Of a stretch of 25,444 nucleotides of DNA, positions 14,691-21,772 are shown one piece after another. The stretch comes from Hyphomicrobiales bacterium (GTDB lineage Bacteria; Pseudomonadota; Alphaproteobacteria; Rhizobiales; Aestuariivirgaceae): the NCBI GenBank assembly GCA_016710435.1, contig JADJVV010000048.1:1-25444 (forward strand). The letters are read 5' to 3'. The number at the start of each line of letters is the position of its first letter. Positions within the stretch are counted from its first letter, which is position 1. The notes beneath the pieces are model-generated. The model saw nothing but the letters and a program-made list of their open reading frames with translations, searched no databases and had not been told where the DNA came from. A program made the position numbers and the translations under genes.

Positions 14691-15333
14691 TCAGGCGGCC
14701 AGCTTCAGCACAAAGCCCTTGGCCGTGAAGTCAAGGCTGCCGGTGCCCACCGCGCCCACCTGCACGCTTTCACCAGGCAGGCTGGGCTCACCGTAGAAGA
14801 TGCGCACGGCGCCGTTGGGCAGCGTGATGCGCACCACCACCGCGCCCTGGCTCTGCACGGCGGCTTCCAGCAGCTGCATGGCCGCGCTGGGCGTGTCCTG
14901 CGCGATGATCTCGCACGACACGTTGCTCACCGGCAGCAGGCCCTGTTCTTCCTTCTTCACGATGTCGATCAGCGTCGTCACGTCCAGCTTGTCGGCCGCG
15001 CCACCGCCGATGTCATAGGCGGTGGATTCAGCCAGCGTGGCCCAGGTGGCCACCGGTGTGAAGCTGCCCGACGTGAAGGCGGTGAAGTTGGTGGTGTTCA
15101 GGCCCTGCAGCTCGAAGGTGTTGGCCGCCTGGTTCTTGACCCGGCAGGCCTGCCCCTCCAGCTGGGCCATGCCGCCCACGCTGCTGAAGTAGCCCACGGT
15201 GTCGTTGGCCATGCCGCCGTGCGGCGCTGGTGGCCACGCCGGGGTTGGCCAGGGTGACGGCGGTCACCGTCTTGGGTGCCGCGTAGGTTGCCGCAATCTC
15301 GATCTTGACGTTGCGGCCTTTGACGTTTGCCAT
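14691..15333 (-). CDS. Major tail tube protein (apparent frameshift near the N-terminus)
   Basis: Its products would polymerise into the tail tube. Translation from ATG 15333 gives MANVKGRNVKIEIAATYAA then TVTAVTLANPGVATSAA, after which the frame must change near 15207-15225 to continue as GGMANDTVGYFSSVGGMAQL and the rest of the protein. The repaired product is about 213-214 residues. One extra base, or loss of a CA dinucleotide in a GCACAC-like stretch, explains it (expected reading AAHGGMAND). An alternative start at ATG 15212 gives only 173 residues and loses a conserved N-terminus. AAAGG with CTGAAAGGAAGC before ATG 15333 is a strong ribosome site, which supports the full-length gene. 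Confidence 0.82.
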
Positions 15334-15358
15334 GATGGCTTCCTTTCAGTGAATGGCC
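15334..15358 (-). promoter_or_regulatory. Strong ribosome-binding leader of the tail tube gene
   Basis: The - strand leader reads CATTCACTGAAAGGAAGC then CATC before ATG 15333. It nearly equals the capsid leader (CATTCCCTGAAAGGTAGC, 21010-21033). Both genes encode the most abundant virion proteins and both leaders follow a hairpin, so a shared expression device is likely. Confidence 0.5.
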
Positions 15359-15378
15359 ACAAGGCCGGTTGCGGTGAG

Positions 15379-15420
15379 AAAAGCAGCGGGGCCGCCCGTC
15401 TTGCAACGTGGCGGCCCCGC
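15379..15420 (-). terminator. Strong hairpin followed by T4 between tail terminator and tail tube genes
   Basis: An 11-bp perfect stem (15386-15396 with 15410-15420) closes a 13-base loop. On the - strand it is followed after three bases by TTTT (15382-15379). It lies 46-87 bases before the tail tube start, in the only sizeable gap (115 bp) of this part of the operon. It may terminate partially or protect the 5' end of a processed tail-tube mRNA. Confidence 0.6.
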
Positions 15421-15448
15421 GGGGGTGGTGTACAGGCGTCTGCAGTGG

Positions 15449-15814
15449 CTACACGGCCCACCAGTCAAAGCTGAGCGTGGTGCCGTCTTTGCCCACCTCG
15501 GGGTCGTGCGTGGTGGTGCGGCCCAGCAGCGCGCAGCCGCGGGCAGATGGGGCCAGCGCGGCGGCGGCCACCACCGCGTCGGCCACGGCATCCGCCGCGG
15601 CGGCGGTTTCGGCCCAGCACTGCACGTCCAGCGTGGCCTGGTGCGCCAGCAGCGTGCCGTCCAGGCCCAGCGTGGGCGTGTGCTGCGCGGCAAACACCAC
15701 CAGCGGAAAGGCGCTGCCTTCGGGCACCGCGTTGAGCGCGATGCGCGTGGACACCAGGGCCACCAGCGGCGCGTGCGCGGCCAGCAGGGCGCGGAAGTCG
15801 GTTTCGACGGTCAT
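15449..15814 (-). CDS. Tail terminator protein (DUF3168 / HK97 gp-type, lambda U-like)
   Basis: This 121-residue protein is expected to cap the growing tail tube and join it to the head. Family cues are the N-terminal ETDFRALLAAHAPLVALVST and RIALNAVPEGSAFPLVVF, then TLDVQCWAETAAAADAVADA, a pattern typical of DUF3168. The ATG at 15814 overlaps the upstream stop by 4 bases. It stands just before the tail tube gene, which is the lambda U - V order. Alanine/valine-rich composition is normal for this GC level. Confidence 0.85.
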   Translation of the reverse strand: MTVETDFRALLAAHAPLVALVSTRIALNAVPEGSAFPLVVFAAQHTPTLGLDGTLLAHQATLDVQCWAETAAAADAVADAVVAAAALAPSARGCALLGRTTTHDPEVGKDGTTLSFDWWAV

Positions 15815-16290
15815 GGCGCGGGTGCCTTGGGTTTGTTCAGCTTGGCGATCTGCGGGCCGATGGCGTGCTTGAAGACCTGCAGCGCTTCAGTCAGGCGCTG
15901 CGCCCCGGCCTGCAGGAAGTTGCTGCCGCGCATGTGCTTGGTGCCAAAATTCAGCCAGCGCCAGTAAAACGGGTCATTCGGGTTGCGGGCACCGCGCTGG
16001 CCGCGCTTGGAAGGCCGCACGTTGACGAACACGCCCACATCGCCCTTGCGGCGTGCGATCTTGCTGGTGCGCACGCTGATGGCCTTGCGCACGGTGCCCG
16101 GCTTGCGCCACCCCTTGCGCACCGGCACGCTGGCCGCGCTGAGCACGGGCGTGTTGGCACGCGCAACACGCTGCACCACCCGCGCCCCGGCCGCCAGCGC
16201 GTTGCGCAGGGCCCGCACGCGCAGCTTGGGCACGATGCCGGCCAGCGCGGCCTTCAGGTCCGGGATGCCGTGCACCTTGGCGCTGATCAT
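15811..16290 (-). CDS. HK97 gp10-like tail completion / neck protein
   Basis: This is a 159-residue protein starting at ATG 16290 (MISAKVHGIPDLKAALAGI), which overlaps the adaptor stop by ATGA; the longer open frame is a shadow. The family pattern is an N-terminal helix (LKAALAGIVPKLRVRALRNA, then AGARVVQRVARANTPV), a basic middle (VRKAISVRTSKIARRKGDVG) and a C-terminal segment with DPFYWRWLNFGTKHMRGSNF. That last motif is characteristic of HK97-gp10_like proteins, which act at the head-tail joint before tail attachment. The strong basic charge is typical of the family. Confidence 0.88.
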   Translation of the reverse strand: MISAKVHGIPDLKAALAGIVPKLRVRALRNALAAGARVVQRVARANTPVLSAASVPVRKGWRKPGTVRKAISVRTSKIARRKGDVGVFVNVRPSKRGQRGARNPNDPFYWRWLNFGTKHMRGSNFLQAGAQRLTEALQVFKHAIGPQIAKLNKPKAPAP

Positions 16291-16631
16291 GGCGCGGCCC
16301 CGTCGCGGATGCCGGCGCTGCACAGCAGCTCCAGCGTGTGGCGGCCACCGTTCACGTCCACCGGCTCGGCCACGATGGCGTGCGGCACGCCCTTCCACAG
16401 CACGCGCCAGGCGGCCGTCACGCCCGCCCGGTAGCGGATGCGCACGCGCACCTGCGCTTCGCTGTTGATGGCGCCGGCGGCAAAGAACTCACGCCCGCGC
16501 AGGGGCTGCACGTTGGCCCACAGCGCCACCACGGTGGCCCAGGTTTCCACGCGCTGGCCCAGGCTGTCCACGCTGGCCGATGGGGCCTGCAGCGTGATGC
16601 GCTGGTCCATCAGCCCGGCGGCGATGTTCAC
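16287..16631 (-). CDS. Head closure / head-tail adaptor protein
   Basis: Its 114 residues begin NIAAGLMDQRITLQAPSASV and continue ETWATVVALWANVQPLRGRE and VRIRYRAGVTAAWRVLWKG, the signature of the SPP1 gp16/HK97 gp7-like head-tail adaptors (phage_H_T_join). These beta-barrel rings plug the portal after packaging and provide a docking site for the tail. The ATG at 16631 overlaps the connector stop by four bases, and the next gene overlaps its end equally. There is no sign of damage. Confidence 0.88.
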   Translation of the reverse strand: MNIAAGLMDQRITLQAPSASVDSLGQRVETWATVVALWANVQPLRGREFFAAGAINSEAQVRVRIRYRAGVTAAWRVLWKGVPHAIVAEPVDVNGGRHTLELLCSAGIRDGAAP

Positions 16632-17203
16632 AGGTAGACCCTCTCACCGTCCAACAATGCGGCCGTAAAGCGGTTGGGCAGCTCAGCCACGCTCACGCCG
16701 GCGGCAAAGGCTTCGCGGTGCCGGTACAGCGCGCCGATCTGCAGCTTGATGTACGCCACCACGTTGGCCGGCACATCGGCAGCCGCCGGGCCGTAGCCGG
16801 CCGTGAAGCGCACCTTCACCGCATTGGCCACCGCATAGGTGCTGGGCCAGCTGGCGCCGACGGCCAGCCGCACCAGGCCAGGCGTCACGGCAGCGTCAAG
16901 CGCGTAGTCGCCAGGCGCCACGGTCTGCTCGACGTTGGCATCATCCAGGTACTTGATCGAAGTGATGCCCAGCAGGCCAGCCATGGGCAGCTCGATGTCG
17001 TCTGCCGGGAATTCATCAAGCCTCAGTTCCCAAGTCTGCGTGATCAGCACGCGGCCCATCTGATGCTCGGCCAGGCGCCGCGCGGCGACGATCAGGCTGG
17101 TGATCAGCGCGTCTTCGTCCGTGCTGTCCACGCGCAGGTGCAGCTTGGCTTCGGACAGCGTGATGGGCTCCAGCGCCGGCGCTGTGATCAGGGTCAGGCT
17201 CAT
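16628..17203 (-). CDS. Head-tail connector protein (HK97 gp6 / phiE125 gp8 family)
   Basis: This is a 191-residue protein starting at ATG 17203 with GAAGG six bases upstream; the GTG at 17233 would add ten unconserved residues. Family cues are the N-terminal EPITLSEAKLHLRVDSTDED, helix-rich ALITSLIVAARRLAEHQMGR, TQTWELRLDEFPADDIELP and the Tyr/Pro-rich LLGITSIKYLDDANVEQTV. The product forms the ring directly below the portal. It normally follows the capsid gene, but here three accessory genes lie between. Confidence 0.88.
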   Translation of the reverse strand: MSLTLITAPALEPITLSEAKLHLRVDSTDEDALITSLIVAARRLAEHQMGRVLITQTWELRLDEFPADDIELPMAGLLGITSIKYLDDANVEQTVAPGDYALDAAVTPGLVRLAVGASWPSTYAVANAVKVRFTAGYGPAAADVPANVVAYIKLQIGALYRHREAFAAGVSVAELPNRFTAALLDGERVYL

Positions 17204-17236
17204 TGCTGGACCTTCATTGGCTTGGTGAAACACGGG

Positions 17237-17674
17237 CTAAAGATCGGCCCAGTTGGAGTTGTGCGCCCGTTCTTTGCGGATCACACGGTAAGGGAAGTAC
17301 AGGACACGCCACGGCAGCCACTGCGCGTTTGATCGGTGATCCGGCACGGTCTGCTGAATGCTGGCGTCTGTGCCGATCTCTGGCATCCAGAAGGCGTGCG
17401 GAATCCAGAATTTGCCGAGCAACCTGACGCCATCGGCTGGGCGTGCGCAGATGTACCCGCCGTGCTTGAACCAGCGCGGGCCAACAAAGGACCAGCAGTT
17501 GCCCCATGTGGCGTTGGGCCACACCCAGTCGGCAGCCAGCACCAGCAGCAGCGCGGCGCCGAACCCAAGCAGACCAATCAACCACGGGATAACCGCCAGC
17601 AGCACCAGCATGGCGTGAACGGCGCGGCGCAGCATGTTGTCAGGTGTACCGGCAGGGGATGGGGTCAGGCCCAC
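17237..17674 (-). CDS. Small membrane protein of unknown function (moron-like position)
   Basis: The GTG start at 17674 overlaps the beta-helix gene's stop by 10 bases and gives 145 residues; ATG 17635 is an alternative giving 132. Residues about 20-50 are strongly hydrophobic (LVLLAVIPWLIGLLGFGAAL then LLVLAADWVW), enough for one long or two short membrane helices. The soluble rest is Trp/Pro-rich (WGNCWSFVGPRWFKHGG, FWIPHAFWMPEIG, WLPWRVLYFPYRVIRKE). I know no family for it. It is not a structural head gene by appearance and has lower GC than the head genes, so a lysogenic or superinfection-related cargo gene is possible but unproven. Confidence 0.65.
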   Translation of the reverse strand: MGLTPSPAGTPDNMLRRAVHAMLVLLAVIPWLIGLLGFGAALLLVLAADWVWPNATWGNCWSFVGPRWFKHGGYICARPADGVRLLGKFWIPHAFWMPEIGTDASIQQTVPDHRSNAQWLPWRVLYFPYRVIRKERAHNSNWADL

Positions 17675-19593
17675 TTACCAATCGTTGAAGAATAAGTCAT
17701 CGTGTACTTTGATCCCTGAGTCGCCAACACGATGTTCGCCACAAGCGTTGTGCCGCCGCCCGTCAACGTGATGCTGTTGGCACTTGTGTTTATCAGCGTC
17801 ACACTCTGACCATCAAAGCCAGCCGCGAGCGTTGAAGTGTTCGAGACAACGCCGGCCGCCGACAGCAGCATCACGCGGATGCCTTTTACAAAATTCACAG
17901 AGCCTAGTTGAACGTTCTTAAACCATGCGGTGGCGTCGTTTGTTACTGTGTACGTTTGCTTGTACTGCTGCGGGGTTGAACTGTAGAAATACGTCGAATC
18001 CGGCAGCGCGGATTGCGCTACATGCCCAAGCACCTCGCTGCCCGGTTGGAGATTGCTATTCGGTGCATCGCAGTTGATTGCTGTAGACCCAGCAGCCCGC
18101 ATGCCAACATCACCAATCATTGCGATGGAATCGCACGAAGACGAGATATTCACGGCCAACATTGTTCCAGGGGTCGTGCCGTCGAAGACGTTATTGCTGA
18201 AACTTACTCTGTGCGTATGGTTCATGTCGCACTGACTGCCAAGCGGCGTGTAGCCACCAGCTGCAACGCCACCATTGGCGGAGAAAATATTGCCAGTGAC
18301 TACGCCTCCGCGAGCGTTACCTGTAGCGCCTTTCCCCCAGTAAGTGGCGGCCAGTCCAGTAACCTTGCACCGAGACACCACGTTACCCGAGATGGTTAGA
18401 TTGGTAGGCATGTCATCATCCGTCCCCGCCTGCCCGGCTATGAGAATGCCAATTCCTCCAGCACCTGTGCTGTACGTCATTCCAGAAGCAGCAATTCCAC
18501 ACTCTGCAATGACGTTAGATGAGATCGTTGCCTCGCGGATGCCGTTGGTGACGTAGAGCCCATATCCGCAATATCTAATGTTATTGCCGTGAACAATGAT
18601 TTGCCGCGAGCTGGTGCTGCTTGCACCGGCACTCTGCCCTGTGATTTGAACGCCTGTCCCAGCTTCACGGTACACGGTGTTATTACTAACCTCGACCTGC
18701 TGCTGGTTGTCAAACACAACAAACAGGCCAGTGGTTAGCGCGGCCGTGTTAGGCGAAACAGCCCCAGTTACCAGCAAACCGTTTTCATGGATCAGATTGT
18801 GATAAACTGAGATGCGGCCCTGAGAGAATGCGCTGTCATATGCTCCGCCAGAATCTCCGTGCAAGTGAATGCCGCGATACGTTGAGCCATAGCACTCATT
18901 CTCGTAGGCTTGAAAATCGTACAGGCCCTGCACGCCGATGAGGCCGTGAGACACGGCATTGATTAGTCTGCATCGCGCAACCGTACCGCGCTTTACATCA
19001 CCGTAAATTCGGATGCAGTTACCAGCCGCATCGGTTGCGGCGGCTATGTTTGCGGCAAGGCCGGCTTGACTGCTACGATCAAAGTCCAGCGTCATGTCGG
19101 AAACTGACCAATCGTTTACGGACGATAGGCCGTTTTCGGTGCCGACGTAAATCATGTTCCACGCCCAGGTGGCAACTCGCGTGGTGTTCACCATCTTTAC
19201 CAGCGTAGCCGTCTTGCCTGAACCCTTGAGCGACACTCCTGACCTGAGTTGTAGAACTGCGTTCAGATACCACTGGCCTGCCGCGAGCGTCACCCGCCCG
19301 CCGTATGACAGCGCCCCAACAGAAGCGATTGCTGCATTGATGGCTGTCGAGTCGGCGGCGCCTGTCGTGTCACCTGACGGAGTTAGAAGAATCTCAGCCC
19401 CTGACACCAGGGCTCGAGTTGCAGCCACTTCACCGGCCGTCAGCATGTCGTCAAACGACTGCCCACCATCGGAATTGACGGTCCAGTCACGCGCCAGACC
19501 AAGCGCGATCAGCCGCGCGTTTTCGACCGTGCCAAAGTCATAGAACCCTGGCTTGTAGCCGTTGAACTGGTGAAGCAGCTGGATGGTGGCCAC
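17665..19593 (-). CDS. Beta-helix (pectate-lyase-like) virion spike/head fibre protein
   Basis: This 642-residue protein starts at GTG 19593 with AAGGA upstream. The first 45 residues (FNGYKPGFYDFGTVENARLI, ALGLARDW) look like a short virion-anchor motif seen in proteins encoded next to capsid genes. Residues about 72-135 match the entry of pectate-lyase-3/right-handed beta-helix folds (DTTGAADSTAINAAIASVGA, GGRVTLAAGQWYLN, LRSGVSLKGSG). Repeated helix rungs follow to about 470 (ISVYHNLIHENG, VEVSNNTVYREAGTGVQI, LTISGNVVSRCKVTGL, SFSNNVFDGT), then a beta-rich C-terminus (TLINTSANSITLTGG). Such folds bind or cut bacterial polysaccharides. Local GC is about 50 percent versus 65-70 in neighbours, suggesting recent acquisition. 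Virion attachment and substrate are inferred. Confidence 0.82.
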   Translation of the reverse strand: MATIQLLHQFNGYKPGFYDFGTVENARLIALGLARDWTVNSDGGQSFDDMLTAGEVAATRALVSGAEILLTPSGDTTGAADSTAINAAIASVGALSYGGRVTLAAGQWYLNAVLQLRSGVSLKGSGKTATLVKMVNTTRVATWAWNMIYVGTENGLSSVNDWSVSDMTLDFDRSSQAGLAANIAAATDAAGNCIRIYGDVKRGTVARCRLINAVSHGLIGVQGLYDFQAYENECYGSTYRGIHLHGDSGGAYDSAFSQGRISVYHNLIHENGLLVTGAVSPNTAALTTGLFVVFDNQQQVEVSNNTVYREAGTGVQITGQSAGASSTSSRQIIVHGNNIRYCGYGLYVTNGIREATISSNVIAECGIAASGMTYSTGAGGIGILIAGQAGTDDDMPTNLTISGNVVSRCKVTGLAATYWGKGATGNARGGVVTGNIFSANGGVAAGGYTPLGSQCDMNHTHRVSFSNNVFDGTTPGTMLAVNISSSCDSIAMIGDVGMRAAGSTAINCDAPNSNLQPGSEVLGHVAQSALPDSTYFYSSTPQQYKQTYTVTNDATAWFKNVQLGSVNFVKGIRVMLLSAAGVVSNTSTLAAGFDGQSVTLINTSANSITLTGGGTTLVANIVLATQGSKYTMTYSSTIGKWA

Positions 19594-19594
19594 G

Positions 19595-19804
19595 TTATTC
19601 CTTCACGGCGCGCTTGCGCGCCTTCAATGCCGGCGGCTGTGCTGGGGCTTCGGCAGTTGCCTGGGCTTGCACGTACACCGCGCACGCCGCGTCTTCCACA
19701 AAGTGCCGCGCAGCGTCTGCACTGCAGCGCAGCAGGTCGCCCGGCGCAAAGGCGCCAAACACCGAAGACGCGCCGGGCTTGGTGAACTTGATCTGCACTT
19801 GCAT
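19595..19804 (-). CDS. Small protein encoded after the capsid gene, unknown function
   Basis: A 69-residue protein starts at ATG 19804 and ends at TAA one base before the beta-helix gene's GTG. It has VQIKFTKPGASSVFGAFAPG, then LLRCSADAARHFVEDAACAV, and a basic tail (ALKARKRAVKE). I recall similar short proteins next to capsid genes in other phages but cannot name a family. It might decorate the capsid or be a small accessory; no direct evidence. The tight junction with the spike gene suggests coupled translation, and the last codons supply that gene's ribosome site. Confidence 0.65.
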   Translation of the reverse strand: MQVQIKFTKPGASSVFGAFAPGDLLRCSADAARHFVEDAACAVYVQAQATAEAPAQPPALKARKRAVKE

Positions 19805-19811
19805 GGTGTAC

Positions 19812-19835
19812 GGGGCCAGCCTTGCGGCCGGCCCC
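19812..19835. other. GC-rich hairpin just after the capsid stop
   Basis: GGGGCCAGCC (19812-19821) pairs with GGCCGGCCCC (19826-19835), ten bases per arm with one A-C mismatch, around a four-base loop. It lies 8-31 bases after the capsid stop codon and has no T tract, so it is not a standard terminator. It may stabilise the 3' end of a capsid transcript. Confidence 0.4.
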
Positions 19836-19842
19836 TCCGGGC

Positions 19843-21009
19843 TTAGGCCGGCGTCAGGTCACCAGCGCGCACCGCGGCCGGGCGCTCCGTGGCCAGCGCC
19901 AGGCGGCGTTCGGCACGGATGGTGATCAGGTTCTTGGTGAAGTTGTCGCTGTCGCTGTCGCTCATTTCCACCACCACGCCTTCGCGGTTGTGGATCATGT
20001 AGGCCTGGCCGAAGGCGCCCACCGCCACGTTGTCGGCCGTCATGCCGATGCTCTGGATCACCGGCACGCCAAACAGGCGCGGCACGCCACCGTCGCTGAC
20101 GCTGTACAGCTGCTGGCCGGCTGCGGTGGTCAGCAGCTCGATTTCGATGGTGGCCCAGTCAGCCGGGTTCAGCAGGATACCGTCGGCCGGGAAGCCCGCC
20201 GCCCAGGTGTCGGCCAGCATCTTGCGGATCAGGATCAGCTTCTTGAACGTGGCGCTGATGGCCGTCAACGCGGCATTGGTGTAGCCGTGCGCGGTGAAGT
20301 TGCCCGCGTCCAGCACGCCGCTGATGTTGGGCGCCACGCCGTCGCCGGCGCCCAGCTGCGTTTCCACCTTCAGGTTGACGCCGTAGCGCATGCGGGTGTC
20401 CACGTAGCTGGCCAGCGCGCTGTTGTCAGCGGCCAGCTGGCGGCTGATCTTGATCCAGTGCGCCACGGTGCTGATGGGCATGTTGACCAGCGTCCAGGTC
20501 AGCGCGGATTCAGCCTTCGCCGCACCTTCAGCCGCTTCTGCCGCGCTGTTGGTGAACACGTTTTCACGGGTGAATTCCACCGCGTTGCTGGCGGTGTTCA
20601 TGCTGGGCAGGAAGCTTTCCAGCGTCAGCGGCTGGAAGGCGCCGCTCACCACGCCAGGCGCGCGGGCGGGTGCCACGTTGGTGTCGCTGCCGGTGAGCGT
20701 GTTCTTGACTTCCACGCGCAGCTTGTTGGTGTGACCACCGGCGAAGGCTTCGTAGCTCTTGGCCTTGATCAGTTGGGCGCCCCAGCTGTCTTCCTTGGCC
20801 TTGGCGCCTTCCACGGGCGTGGCGCGCTGTTCCAGCTGCTGGATGCGGTCAGCCAGCACGCGCTGCTCGGTGCCCAGGGTTTGCATCGCCGTCTTGGTGT
20901 CGGCGGTGACCTTGCCCAGCGTGGCGATCTCGCCGTCGGCCTTTTCGCTGACGGTCTTGAGCTTGGTTTCGATGCCTTCGCAGGCCTTCAGGATGAGTTC
21001 GAGAGACAT
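19843..21009 (-). CDS. Major capsid protein, HK97 fold
   Basis: This 388-residue protein forms the icosahedral shell. Residues 1-65 are a coiled-coil delta (scaffolding) domain (LILKACEGIETKLKTVSEKA, QTLGTEQRVLADRIQQLEQR), expected to be removed by the upstream protease. The mature part shows HK97 traits: VVSGAFQPLTLESFLPSMNT, AAKAESALTWTLVNMPISTV then AHWIKISRQLAADNSALASY, FPADGILLNPADWATIEIEL, LFGVPVIQSIGM and the final NLITIRAERRLALATERP. The ATG at 21009 follows CTGAAAGG, a strong ribosome site, itself preceded by a hairpin and T6. The gene is intact. Confidence 0.95.
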   Translation of the reverse strand: MSLELILKACEGIETKLKTVSEKADGEIATLGKVTADTKTAMQTLGTEQRVLADRIQQLEQRATPVEGAKAKEDSWGAQLIKAKSYEAFAGGHTNKLRVEVKNTLTGSDTNVAPARAPGVVSGAFQPLTLESFLPSMNTASNAVEFTRENVFTNSAAEAAEGAAKAESALTWTLVNMPISTVAHWIKISRQLAADNSALASYVDTRMRYGVNLKVETQLGAGDGVAPNISGVLDAGNFTAHGYTNAALTAISATFKKLILIRKMLADTWAAGFPADGILLNPADWATIEIELLTTAAGQQLYSVSDGGVPRLFGVPVIQSIGMTADNVAVGAFGQAYMIHNREGVVVEMSDSDSDNFTKNLITIRAERRLALATERPAAVRAGDLTPA

Positions 21010-21033
21010 GATGCTGCTACCTTTCAGGGAATG

Positions 21034-21053
21034 AAAAAACCGCCCTCGGGCGG
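21034..21053 (-). terminator. Rho-independent-type hairpin directly before the capsid gene
   Basis: On the - strand CCGCCC pairs with GGGCGG (21053-21040) with a tiny loop and is followed at once by TTTTTT (21039-21034). The capsid ATG is only 25 bases further on, too close for a new promoter. So it either attenuates capsid transcription or acts as a 5' stabilising hairpin on a processed mRNA. Confidence 0.7.
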
Positions 21054-21079
21054 CCGTGTTGCGGTTGCGGAATGCGCGC

Positions 21080-21772
21080 CTATGCGGCCAACGCGGCGAG
21101 CCTCATGCGCACGCCGAGCAGCTGCAGTTGTTTCGCCTCGGGTGTGTCGGGTGCAGGCTCCCCCTGCAGTCCCATCACCACCTTGGCGCGGGCCACCAGC
21201 GCTACGGCGGCCCCTTTGGTGAGGCCGCCTGCATCCCGCAGAAAGCTCTCAAGTTCACGAACGCTGCTGATTTCTTCGATGGCTTCGGCCAGGTCGGCGC
21301 TGCCTTTGACGCTGCCCAGGTCAACCCGGGCCGCGGCGTCAGCCGGGAAGACCACCGGGCTGATCTCCACCAGGCTGGACCAGCGCCGGATGACGCGCCC
21401 GCCTTCGGTTTCGTCGTAGTCGCCCTTTTTCAAAAAGCCGCCGATGCTCAGCCCGTCCAGCGTCTGGTGCTTCATGGCGGCGCGCACTTCGCTGGCCACG
21501 TTCAGGCCGGGCGTCAGTTCGCCGGCCACGTACAGGCCGTGGTCGTCTTCGCGCACGGTGGTCCACTTGCCGATCGGCATGGTCCATTCGTGGTTGAAAA
21601 ACATCTTCGGCTTGCCGTTGTTGCGCAGCGTGCTTTCAAAGGCGCCGCGCACGATGGTGTCGCCGTAGCTGTCCACCCCGCCGAAAACGCTGGCGTAGCC
21701 TTCGAAGCTGCCACTGTCGCCGTCCATCTTGATGACGGCATCCTGAAGGTTGATGTGCTTGCGCATCAGCAT
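21080..21772 (-). CDS. Prohead protease, HK97 family (peptidase S78/U35)
   Basis: This is a 230-residue protease that trims the capsid delta domain during head maturation. The His and Ser signature segments are visible as FFNHEW (H61) and GLSIG (S109). Other family cues are FEGYASVFGGVDSYGDTIVR, GAFESTLRNNGKPKMF, WSSLVEISPVVFPADAAARV. The start at 21772 has AGGAG seven bases upstream; a second ATG at 21766 overlaps the portal stop (TGATG) but lacks such spacing. The C-terminal half beyond about 170 is a helical extension. Confidence 0.92.
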   Translation of the reverse strand: MLMRKHINLQDAVIKMDGDSGSFEGYASVFGGVDSYGDTIVRGAFESTLRNNGKPKMFFNHEWTMPIGKWTTVREDDHGLYVAGELTPGLNVASEVRAAMKHQTLDGLSIGGFLKKGDYDETEGGRVIRRWSSLVEISPVVFPADAAARVDLGSVKGSADLAEAIEEISSVRELESFLRDAGGLTKGAAVALVARAKVVMGLQGEPAPDTPEAKQLQLLGVRMRLAALAA

